A DNA stretch of 64,000 nucleotides, from positions 4,810,081 through 4,874,080 of the forward strand of contig RQOL01000718.1 of NCBI GenBank assembly GCA_013076295.1, written 5' to 3'. Of the stretch, positions 22,524 through 32,293 are shown piece after piece. A program made the translations under genes and the position numbers. Source of the DNA: Sanderia malayensis. Its lineage: Eukaryota; Cnidaria; Scyphozoa; Semaeostomeae; Pelagiidae. How positions within the stretch are numbered: the stretch's first letter is position 1; the number at the start of each line of letters is the position of its first letter. Below the pieces are notes generated by a model. It ran no database searches. It saw only the letters and a program-made list of their open reading frames with translations, and was not told the DNA's origin.

Positions 22524-25500
22524 TTGCTAGGACAACATTCTGGAGAATTTTCTACTTCAGACACTTTTCCTAGTCCTTCCCTTACTGCATCTTCACAGTC
22601 TGATATTTCTGATTTCCCCGACGATTTGCAAAACCTTTTTGGTTTAAGAGCCCAGTATCACAATCACCTTATCATTGGTTTTCTAAATATAAATAGCATA
22701 AGGTATAATATTACCGATCTTAGGATAATTATTGAAAAATTCTTGCCAGATATTCTTGTTATTCAAGAAACCAAACTTAGTTCTGAATTCAACAATAATG
22801 CCTTTTTGATAAATAACTATAAAACCCCAATGCGTCAGGATAGGGATGAATTCGGTGGGGGACTAATGCAGTACGTTCGTAAAGGTGTTGTTTGCAATCG
22901 TGTACCATCATTTGAAGTCTCAAGTCTCGAACTAATCTGTTCTGAACTTACGGTAAATAAGAAAAAGTGGATCATCTACAGCATCTATCGACCCCCCAAG
23001 CGCAGCAATTTAGATTCATTTTTTTCTGCCTTATCACTATCCTTGAACTCGGCCTTAGACAAGTATGACAACGTGATATTAATGGGAGATATTAACATTA
23101 ATACCTTTGATAAGGCAGATGCTGCATACCAGAAACTTGCAAGCTTCTGTGATGTATTTGGGCTCTCAAACTTAGTGACTGCCAAAACATGTTTTACAAA
23201 AAATAGCAGCTCCTCCATCGATGTCATTCTTACTAACAGAGAAAAAAGTTTCCAGAAAACCTCAATTTTTGAGACTGGTCTTAGCGACTATCATGGTCTT
23301 GTTCTCACCATTCTTAAATCCCATATCCCTCGTTTAAAACCAAAAATAATAAAATATCGAAACTATAAAAAATTTGACCCCGCAAAATTCCTTGCCAATG
23401 TTCGTAGAACTAATTTTGTAGCCTTGGAGGACCCAGACAAGTGTTATGATAATCTTACCAATAGCTTTCGAAATCTAGTTGACAAACACGCTCCGCTAAA
23501 GACGAAAACTGTGCGAGGAAACAATGCCCCTTTTGTCACTCGAGAACTAAAAAAAGCTATTTATACCAGAACAAAGTTAAAAAATAAAGTAAATAAAAAT
23601 CCCACAGATCAAAACGAAAGGAATTATAAAAAACAGCGCAATAAGTGTGTTTCCTTGCGGAAAAAGGCAATTAAACAACATTTCAAAAAAGCCACTGCAA
23701 AAGACTTAATTTCTAATCAAGAGTTTTGGAATTTAGTTAAACCTTTTCTTTCTAATAAAGGAGGATTGGTCGGGGACGATATATCCTTGGTACATAACAA
23801 CCAAATTGTAACAGATGATTATCAGCTGACTGAGATTTTCAATAATCATTATATAAATATAGTCGAAAAAACTAGTGGTCAGAAACCTCTTAACATCGCT
23901 GATACAGTCGAAACTGATGATGATGGACAACTCGTCAGGCTGATTCTAGATAAGTACAAAAATCATCCTAGTGTTCTTGCAATAAAGGAGGGTAACGATA
24001 TCTCAGATCCCTTCTCTTTTCATGAGGTGCAGCATCACGAGGTCTGGGCCCTACTTAAATCCTTGGACAAGAAAAATCAACAGGTGAGAATAAAATCCCA
24101 CCTAAACTGGTACATTTAGCTGCGGATGAGCTTACCTTTCCCTTGACCACGGCAATAAATAACTCTCTAAAATACAATAGGTTCCCAGAAAAAGGAAAGC
24201 GTGCAGCAGTTTGTCCATTAGACAAGGGTGAGTCAAATCGAACTGTCGAGAAAAATTTTCGTCCGGTTAGTGTTTTAAATACATTCTCCAAAATCTATGA
24301 AAAAATAATAAAGCAGCAATTGGTTCTTTATCTTGATAAGACTTTATCAGCGTTCATAGGTGCATACAGGAAAGCTTACAGAACGCAACATGTTTTAATA
24401 AGACTACTTGAAGACTGGAAGATGAAACTTGACAATAATTACATTGTAGGTACTGTCCTAATGGACTTGTCCAAAGCTTTTGATTGCATCCCACATGATC
24501 TGCTGATTGCGAAGTTAAATGCATATGGTTTTGATGAAAATGCTTTGATACTAATATACTCATATCTTAAACGTCGCGAACAATCAGTTAGGATAAATAA
24601 CACTTACAGCTCGTTTCAAACAATCTTGTCTAGTGTCCCTCAAGGTTCAGTGCTAGGCCCTATTCTTTTTAATGTATATATTAATGATCTTTTCTTATTC
24701 ATAAGACAGGCAACGCTATATAACTATGCTGATGATAACACACTTGCTTGTTTCTCTAGGACGTTACCGGATTTGGTGCGAGTCCTAGAGGAAGAATCGG
24801 GTATTGCACTAGATTGGCTAAATGACAACCACATGATTGCAAATCCTTCAAAGTTCCATGCAATGTTAGTTACAAAAAATCAGACAAATACTTGTGGGGT
24901 TAAAATAAACATCCAAGAAAAGACTATTGAAACTGAAGATTCAGTGAGGCTTCTTGGGATAGAACTCGATTATAAATTAAACTTTGAGCCACACATTTCA
25001 AAACTGTGTAAAAAAGCGGCAACTCAACTCAATGTTCTAAAGAGGCTTCGAGCTTATATTGGTTTCAAAGAAAGAAATGTCCTTGTTCATAGTTTTATAT
25101 ATTCAAATTTTAATTGTTGTCCGTTAGTCTGGCATTTTTGCTCTGCAAATTCCATGCAGAAAATTGAAAAGATACAGGAACGCGCACTTAGGTTTCTCTA
25201 CCATGATTACTCAAGCTCATATAATGAACTTCTCTCAAAATCGCAACGGTGTACCATGCATGTTTCAAGACTCAGGACTCTTTCCTTAGAAATTTTTAAG
25301 ACTTTGAATGACCTGAATCCTCCTTTCATGAAAGATATTTTTCAGATCAGAACCTCTAACTATTCAATGCGGAATCCAAATAATCTTGTTCATTATAGAC
25401 CGAACCAAGTCACGTTTGGCTCAAATAGCCTAAAATTCTTAGGACCACAAGTTTGGAACTGTTTGCCAAACGAGCTCAAATCTGCAGAAAATCTTAATAC

Positions 25501-25612
25501 TTTCAAAACCCTAATAACACAATGGAGTGGCCCAACATGCAATTGCAATGCCTGTCGTTTTATTGTAAATGAATATTTAAAAATTTTTTATTACTTTGTT
25601 TTAATTAATTAA
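22524..25612 (+). pseudogene. LINE-B ORF2: APE endonuclease and reverse transcriptase
   Basis: The endonuclease keeps its catalytic blocks: NINSIR, IQETKL, IYRPP, MGDININ, SSIDVILTN and LSDYHG. A long basic linker follows. A frameshift near 24081 (after DKKNQQ) moves the reading to GENKIPPKLVHLA, then NFRPVSVL, MDLSKAFDCIPHDLL, SVPQGSVLGP and the catalytic YADD at 24725-24736. The C-terminal connection domain (VRLLGIELD, WNCLPNELK) ends at 25612. The reading frame is open upstream from 22269, so the true start lies between there and 22524. One indel is enough to kill it; otherwise it looks young. Confidence 0.92.
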
Positions 25613-25727
25613 TGTATGTAACATCGATTAAGATTAGTTTACATGTATATACATCTGCAATGTATATAGTAGACTAGAAATTGTAAATTCGATGGAAAAT
25701 AAAGTTACAACAACAACAATTATTATT

Positions 25728-25777
25728 TTGGTAGCAGGGTTAGCGATCTCTGTTTGAATTTTCAGGGTTTTATCATT
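25728..25777 (-). pseudogene. Nuclease-family fossil, sliver between two insertions
   Basis: On the minus strand these 50 bases read NDKTLKIQTEIANPATK. It continues the reading that ends ...LSVTISY at the edge of the foldback element (28293), and precedes ENAGVFIQP beyond LINE-B. This short piece shows that LINE-B and the foldback element hit the same gene at sites about 50 bp apart. Confidence 0.65.
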
Positions 25778-26454
25778 AGACAGGGAATTTCTTGTAACCA
25801 TCTAGCAAACTGGGTAACTGAAATTTTTAAAGGGGATTCCATTTTTATGATGTTTAACTGTTAATTTAAGCCGGGGTAACATTCTGAAAAATTTGGGGTT
25901 ATCACATGATCGATGACGTAATATCACGTGGTAAATTTATAAAAAACTTCCTTATTTGCATAAACCAATTACTCTATCTGAAAGAGCTTGTCATCCTGAG
26001 CAAAAAAGTATATTACACCAATATGATTTGACTTCTGACAACGCTGTAAAACCCGTCTGAAACATGTGTGACGTCATCAACATGGCTGCCATGACGGTTT
26101 TCGAAATAGTTGCTTTATACATTTAACCACCAGAGAAACGGAATTTTTAGAATGAAAATGGCTTCTTGGGGTAATTAAATATGCAGAAAAACATGCGATG
26201 GGATATAAACTTGAAATTGGCCTCAATTTCAACTAAACAGGGGGTCATTTGGGTCCAGATCCTTTACGAGGTTGTCGATTAATATTTCTGTGAATACAAT
26301 ATAGATTCGGTTCTTGTGAGTAGTTTGAAAAGCTGAATCGCAAAGTAACTCACATCATACTCTCCAAAATTTCTTGAATGACTCCGTCAGAGTACAATCC
26401 TTTTGCAAAACTCTTAATGGTAGCAAACAAAACATGATGGGATTGCTCTCTACT

Positions 26455-26530
26455 CTCGCCTGGCTATCTATTACCAAAAATCATTAACTGATAGGCGCAC
26501 TTCGGGCGCTGCATTTGCTACGTTCATGCC
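26455..26530 (+). repeat. Fragment of element A array
   Basis: CTATCTATTACCAAAAATCATT followed by a CGCACTTCGGGCGCTGCATT-like stretch matches the longer unit of the tandem array at 5.7-6.5 kb. It lies within the loop of the foldback element. Confidence 0.7.
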
Positions 26531-27119
26531 CTATCCCCCCACTTACAATGCCTTTGAACTACACTACCGTAGAAGCAGCACCGTCCCATTTCCACCCATT
26601 TCCTTCGAAATTCAACTGCTCCATGTTTTCCTGGCAACATCTTACCCAATGAAATACTTGGTAGTGAACGCGCATGATGGCGTGTTCAACAGAATCTGGA
26701 TCGGGATGGAGAGATGATGGTGATTTTGACTTCATTGCTTTATATAATCGGATTCGTTTGCAATTTTTTGCCGCTATAGGCGTTTAAAAAAGACCTTTAA
26801 TGGCGTTGATCCTTTTTCAAAAGATCACCCTAAACCCTTATTGACGGCATCGAAATCGACCGGCTTGTGGTAAATGACATGTTGGGTGCAGCAAGCACTG
26901 GTGGGAAGGTTTTTTCCGCTTTTGTTCAAGAGAGACTGGTAGCGGGTCAGTCAGTTTCTTTGATCCTATTAAAAGAGTCAAGTTCAACACAGGCATTGTT
27001 AAAAAGAATACAATACAATACAATTCGATAATGGACGCAGGGCCTATATATCCATCTCCTTTTAAAATAGTTTCAGTCGATCTTGTATTTATAGTTCCAT
27101 CGAAGCGGATGATCAGAAG

Positions 27120-27644
27120 TAAATTGATCAACCTTATTTTTGAAATCGTCCAGTGACCTTGCCCAAACTACTTCTCTGGGTAGATCGTTCCAGATTTTTG
27201 CGACTCTGATTGTGAAGAAGTTATGGCGGAGCATGTGCTTGCCATCTGCACGTCTGACTTCTAGCTTGCGCCCATTTCCTCGAGTACTAACTAAAGCCGC
27301 TAACTATCTTGTAGGTTTCAATGAGGTCTCCTCGCAATCTCCTGAAAGCGAGTGTGAACAGACCAAGGGTCCGTAGACGTTGTTCATATGATCGACCTTT
27401 GAGACCTGGGATCAACTTGGCTGCTCTTCTCTGTACTCTATAGATGTAGGAACATGTCTTTGTCCAGAAATTTGAATGTCCTTCTAATTATTCCCATATT
27501 TCGGTTTGCAACATTCACCTTCTCGGCTATATGATCACTAAACGACAATTGCCCATCCATATACACACCAATATCTTTCTCTGAAGTAGTTGTTCCAAGT
27601 GTTCCAGGTGAAGTAGCTAGTGCTTCCCAGTGGAAGAAAAACAA
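27120..27644 (-). pseudogene. LINE reverse-transcriptase C-terminal fragment
   Basis: The minus strand reads SEKDIGVYMDGQLSFSDHIAEKVNVANRN, with [14 protein letters not shown], then in other frames [22 protein letters not shown] and [13 protein letters not shown]. This is the region after the RT palm in a third type of LINE, different from LINE-A and LINE-B. It has several frameshifts and lies in the loop of the foldback element. Confidence 0.8.
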
Positions 27645-27841
27645 GTAAGCGTCAGTTACCTCCGACCCTTACTAGGAAACCAAAAAAAGTTAGAAGAAAA
27701 GGCAAAAGAAATTATGACGAGATGAATGCAGATGAAGCTGATGCAGAATTAATTAATAGTGAGTCTGAGACCCCTAAGGCTAAGAAAAAGGAAAGATCGA
27801 GAACAACGGAAAATGAATCGAATGACCCCCTGTTTAGATGA
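27620..27841 (+). other. Short basic open frame in the foldback loop
   Basis: A 73-codon frame, Lys/Arg-rich then acidic (KPKKVRRKGKRNYDEM, KAKKKERSR), ends exactly where the right arm begins. It looks like a nuclear-localisation-type segment. I do not recognise a family. It may be captured host sequence or chance. Confidence 0.2.
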
Positions 27842-28292
27842 AATTGAGGCCAATTTCAAGTTTATATCCCACCTCATGTTTTTCTGCATATTTAATTACC
27901 CCAAGAAGCCATTTTCATTCTAAAAATTCCGTTCCTCTGGTGGTTAAATGTATAAAACAACTATTTCGAAAACCGTCATGGCAGCCATTTTGATGACGTC
28001 ACACATGTTTCAGACGGGTTTTACAGCGTTGTCAGAAGTCAAATCATATTGGTGTAATATACTTTTTTGCTCAGGATGACAGGTTCTTTCAGATAGAGTA
28101 ATTGGTTTATACAAATAAGGAAGTTTTTTATAAACTTACCACGTGATATTACGTCATCGATCATGTGATAACCCCAAATTTTTCAGAATGTTACCCCGGC
28201 TTAAGTTAACAGTTAAACATCATAGAAATGGAATCCCCTTTAAAAATTTCAGTTACCCAGTTTGCTAGATGGTTACAAGAAATTCCCTGTCT

Positions 28293-29131
28293 ACATAGCT
28301 TATGGTGACGGAAAGTTCAGAAAGACAATTGATGATTTTTTTACTGTGTGTCTCTTTATGTATATGCAACCGTAAACCCACGGCAAATGGTGTCTATAAA
28401 TGAAGTTTAGAGCCAAATTTATTACCTCAAAGGCAAGTGCCTTTGAGGTAGCGGCTTGCTTATACCTAACTTGCCTCGTAGTTTTCCTTGCTTTCATTAT
28501 GATTTGACATGTACTATTGACTGTTACATATGCTTCATGTAAAGTGCAAGTAGAATCACATATCTGATGTTTTGCACCGAGAACAATCCATTTGACAAGT
28601 TGGTGTAGTGATCTAGGAACTGTGAACCCTTCAAAGTGACCTTCAAAAGCCAAGGTTTTTGCTGGAGGATTCCCTGTCTAACAGCGCTTGGGCATTCAAA
28701 AATAGTCAAAAAATCATCACAGGCAAATTTGTGTTCAATAGCATTGAACATTACTTTTCTTAGCTTCCCTCCTTTTTCTGGCAGATTACGCAGAGTTGTT
28801 TAGCAAAGCCAATATTGCTTGACCGGAGATCTCTTTTTGATGGATCACTGGGCCTCTGTGCTTGAAAAGAAGAGTTGGTCGTCTGTTCTTCATTTCCTGC
28901 AAGTGCATTAGAGCTTTTAACTTTCGCTTTAAGTTGATCAATTTTGCTCCGGTTTGTAAAAGCTTTATAACACTCAGAATGATACGTGGCTTTGTTTTCA
29001 TACAGCCTCTGTAATGGTGTATCGAGAATAGAGCTTGCACTCGGAGGGATTGACTCGTCGCATATTTTACTCTCTTTTCAAAGGCATTTAACAGCTTCCC
29101 GATGAGTTCTCGGCACTTGACAACCCTAAAT
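28293..29131 (-). pseudogene. PIN/FEN1-like nuclease family fossil, N-terminal region
   Basis: The minus strand reads, across several frames, VVKCRELIGKLLNAF..., then NLPEKGGKLRKVMFNAIEHKFACDDFLTIFECPSAVRQG with a frameshift before it, FEGHFEGFTVPRSLHQLVKWIVLG, and FAVGLRLHIHKETHSKKIINCLSELSVTISY running to the foldback edge. These are N-terminal blocks of the same invertebrate family as the downstream pieces (pattern VGL.IH..T.SK......L...ISY). A splice acceptor (TTTATTTAG) sits before the first block at about 29131. At least three frameshifts are needed. Confidence 0.65.
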
Positions 29132-29149
29132 AAATTCAAATCCATTTCA

Positions 29150-30655
29150 TATTCGCACGTTAATTAACAAATAAAATAGCAAACTAATGATCACAGGAGG
29201 AATCTCTATTTTTCAATGAAGAAAAAAAAATAAAAAAATTTACAATGTAAAATTCAGAATTACATCTACTAAATATCAAGATTACATTTTCAATATAAAA
29301 GTTCACATTGTTTGACTCTGCTTACTGACAAAAATGTCACGTGATAGTGAAAGATGTCTGAAACATGTGTGTTGAAGCAGAACTAAAGATACATTATAAT
29401 CCTAATTACCTGAAGATTTAGTTGCCTGAAGATTGTCTTCATGTAAGACATGAAACTGCCAGTAGCAGAATAAAAGAGTTTTTTTCTTTCTTTTTTTTCT
29501 TTTCTTCTTTGTTTATTTGCTAATCCTAATTACCTATTTTTGTTTGAGAGGGCAAATCAAAGTTGAGTTGCCCCAGGAATTGCCACGGTTTACATTGTTT
29601 TTAGGGTCTCAGGAATGTAGGAACTCCACATAACTTGTAGGAATCCCATAGATACTACCCTAGAGGTTGTTTTTTGGTCGCCTGTGAGGGTTGACGCAAT
29701 CTCTTGGAGATTGACCCATTGTTGTTCCACTTAGTTATTTGAATTCTATTAGATGCATTGTATCTCACCTCATTGGTATTTTCGTTGGCATTTACCCTTT
29801 GGGGATTAGATTGTGATATTTAAGTAGCTCGTTTTGATGGGATCAGATCAGATCTGGACGATCTAGGGAGCCGATAACCCGTTGGCTGCCAGATGAGAGG
29901 GAAGACATTGTGCTAGTAAATTTGGTTACTTTGTTACCCTTTTGTAGATTGTCTGGCCTGCTTTGTTTGATATCATGTTTTGTATTTAGTTACTCTTGTT
30001 TGTTTGTACTGTACCGTTTGTTTATTTAGTTACATATTTAATGCTGGATACTTTGTAATTTAACAGCTCTTGGATTTATGAAGAATTATCCATTAGTCAG
30101 CCCGTGTGTTCTTTCTGGCACCAACAATGTGAAAGGGAAAGCAGATCAATTTCCTGAGTAAATAATGACAAGGGGAGAAATTTGATACGGTTTGTTTAAA
30201 AGTAAAACAATGGCGATTTGAAAACTAAGGAAAATAGCCTATTCTGCAATTTACATAATTTCAGGGGGCTTACCTAAAAGATTAAATTCGTTCAAAGCTC
30301 AGGCTGAGGCTCAATGTTTACTATTTGAACGTGTAAAGTAGCATTTCTAGCTCTAATTACTGTGTAAATTTATTATATGCATTGAAATGGCTTGTATTTT
30401 AGCATTTTTCAAAAAAAATACATGTAAAAATTTTGATGTTGTGTTTTAGTAGAATTTGTTTAGTTTTTATCAAGAAAAACACAAAACTCTAAAACCATGT
30501 CAAGGCAAACCCTCGTGACTTGACATGATTTGACAAGTGAAATTTTGACTTGACATCACCTCCCTCAAACATTAATTGCAAATGAATCTTATAGCCTAAA
30601 CATGGCCTGGATGAAAACTGGTTAAGTATCAACACATTGATCAAAACCCTGCTGA
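29150..30655. other. No gene seen, AT-rich
   Basis: About 1.5 kb without convincing coding sequence; a pyrimidine-rich tract lies at 29475-29515. First exons of the nuclease-family fossil could lie here but I could not identify them. Confidence 0.4.
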
Positions 30656-30661
30656 GCATCA

Positions 30662-31300
30662 ATGAAGCACTCCAACAAACAAGCCACCCTTTGTAAGTTT
30701 GGCTTCACAAAAAAGATTGAAACAGGGCGAGGCAAATGTTTTCAGGTTCAACTGGAAGACTATGTGGTTGAAAAAGAAGAGAAGACTGATGGCATTGCTT
30801 GCCCATAGTGCCAAGAAAAGAAAGTTTTTACTAGCAATCAATATTTGAAAAATCACATTAATTACCATCATCCTGGGAGAGAAGCTGTTAAAAATGTGAA
30901 AGATGTAACTTTTTACAAACAGAATTCCAGTCCACCAACCAAGCTGAAAAAGAGGACAAGCATTCTACGATGAACATAATTCAACCTAGGCCGGACACGC
31001 CTGTGGCTGTACATGGAGCAAAAGCAGGAAAATAAATGCTGCAAAACGTCAATCATATACTATTTATTTCAAACTTAATGTCCTTCATGATTTAGCCATA
31101 GAGATATTAAAAACAAGTCCAAAAAGGTTGCTCCAAAATACCAAATTTATAAATCTCTGGTGTGGAAACGAAGTAAACAGGAAGAAGATCTAAAACAAGA
31201 GGCTGATAGATTGAGTGCTAAGAAGAAAAGAATCGGTACAGACAGCAGTGGGACTGGTGGAACAAGAAGGCACCTGCACAATTATTACTTAAAGAAGTAT
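30662..31300 (+). pseudogene. Zinc-finger-like gene fragment
   Basis: From ATG 30662: KHSNKQATLCKFGFTKKIETGRG, then a Cys/His stretch with an in-frame TAG (CP-stop-CQ...NQYLKNHINYHHP), a C2H2-like finger, ending with TGA after ILR. A second piece at 31150-31300 reads VWKRSKQEEDLKQEADRLSAKKKRIG. The opening resembles a multi-copy cnidarian family with a QxTLxxFGFTKK start before a zinc finger, often linked to transposase-like proteins. It is broken, and cut on the right by a transposon end at 31302. Confidence 0.45.
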
Positions 31301-31301
31301 C

Positions 31302-31502
31302 TACGGTGGCCCATAAGTGAAAAACACAACATGAACAAAAAACACAACACAAGACAAAAAACACAACACAAAGGATAAAAACACAACACGTGACATCAAA
31401 AATACAACACAGCACAGAATGCAAAACACAACACAGAACGCAAAACACAACACAAAACATCGAAAACACAACACAGCACAAAATGCAAAACACAACACAA
31501 CG
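31302..31502 (+). mobile_element. Solo end of the TACGGTGGCCC transposon
   Basis: It begins TACGGTGGCCCATAAGTG and continues with AAACACAACAC-type repeats, as at both ends of the transposon at 48241-50911. No inverted partner or transposase is nearby and no 6-bp duplication is seen, so this is a single terminal fragment. The open frames here are products of the repeat. Confidence 0.75.
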
Positions 31503-31509
31503 TAAATAC

Positions 31510-32290
31510 TTTCTTAGATTAGAAAGGATTTCGAAGTTATAGTACACTGAATTAATGTTTCGCTTTCACTTCATCAGAAATGCTTTCTTAGACTATGTTT
31601 TCCCAGTTTTATAATATTAGTTTTTTCTGACAATCTGTGAGTAGAAATTCTTATAATCTTGAGTGCAGAATGATTGTCCTCTCCCAACTTATTGATTTTT
31701 GAAAAATTTTCTAGCCCCCTCCACTGTTATTCCAATCCCCTTTTATCATTCTTGAGAAATTGAAATGATAGTGAACCTCAATTTTGAGCAAATAAAAAAG
31801 AGCTATTTATTTCAGAAAACGATTAAGTTTTATTCTATTAAGTTTCCATCCCCCTGATACATTCCAGGCCCCAATTATTCACACACGCTCCCCCGCTCAT
31901 TCTGTCTGCTGCCCACCACTGGAAGTGCAACATCCATTGAACTGTGAACAACAACAACTGGAACAACAGCAACAACAACAACAGCAACAACAACAACTTG
32001 ACAACTTCGCTTTCATCCATCTTGTTAGCTATGAATGGTTCCAATTTATGAAACTTTACCTACCGATTTTTTATTGTCATTGTCCAGCATCATACGAGGG
32101 TGTTAACTTGGGAGTGAGGTTTTGCGCGCTGCAACAATGGCCTAAGCAATTTCCACGGCGACGGTGTGATTCTTACATAAACATACCTATAACAAACATA
32201 CACTTGTTTATATTGTACTTTCTATAGAGTTCCAAGAGCTTGACGATCAACAGTCATAATTTTTGTGTATCATTTACTAAATAGTTTCTA
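31510..32290. other. Upstream of the KDZ gene, with CAA/CAG repeat
   Basis: No clear gene. At 31950-31997 a CAA/CAG repeat would encode about 11 consecutive Gln if translated (frame opening at 31925). It may be a 5' exon of the KDZ gene, but I cannot connect it. Confidence 0.4.
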
Positions 32291-32293
32291 GTG

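Larger units (their letters stand above)
20767..25727 (+). mobile_element. LINE-B, near full-length CR1/L2-like retrotransposon
   Basis: Structure: coiled-coil ORF1 part, SGNH-esterase ORF1 part, APE endonuclease, reverse transcriptase, short 3' UTR and a repeat tail (ACAACAACAACAATTATT near 25710). This is the layout of CR1/L2-type elements with an esterase ORF1. It lies antisense inside the nuclease-family gene: the family reading stops at about 20766 on one side and restarts at about 25730 on the other. No clear target duplication was seen, common for this group. Frameshifts near 21675 and 24081 and a stop at 22266 disable it. Confidence 0.88.
25778..28292. mobile_element. Foldback DNA element with about 474-bp inverted arms
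   Basis: Bases 25778-26251 are the inverted repeat of 27819-28292 at high identity. The outer ends read AGACAGGGAATTTCTTG and its complement; the inner limits are the CAGGGGGTCATT / AATGACCCCCTG sequence. A TA at each edge (25777-25778 and 28291-28292) could be a target duplication if the ends are GACAGGG, but that is tentative. The centre is mosaic: a piece of element A (26455-26530), part of a LINE on the minus strand and a basic open frame. No transposase is seen, so it is non-autonomous. Confidence 0.88.
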
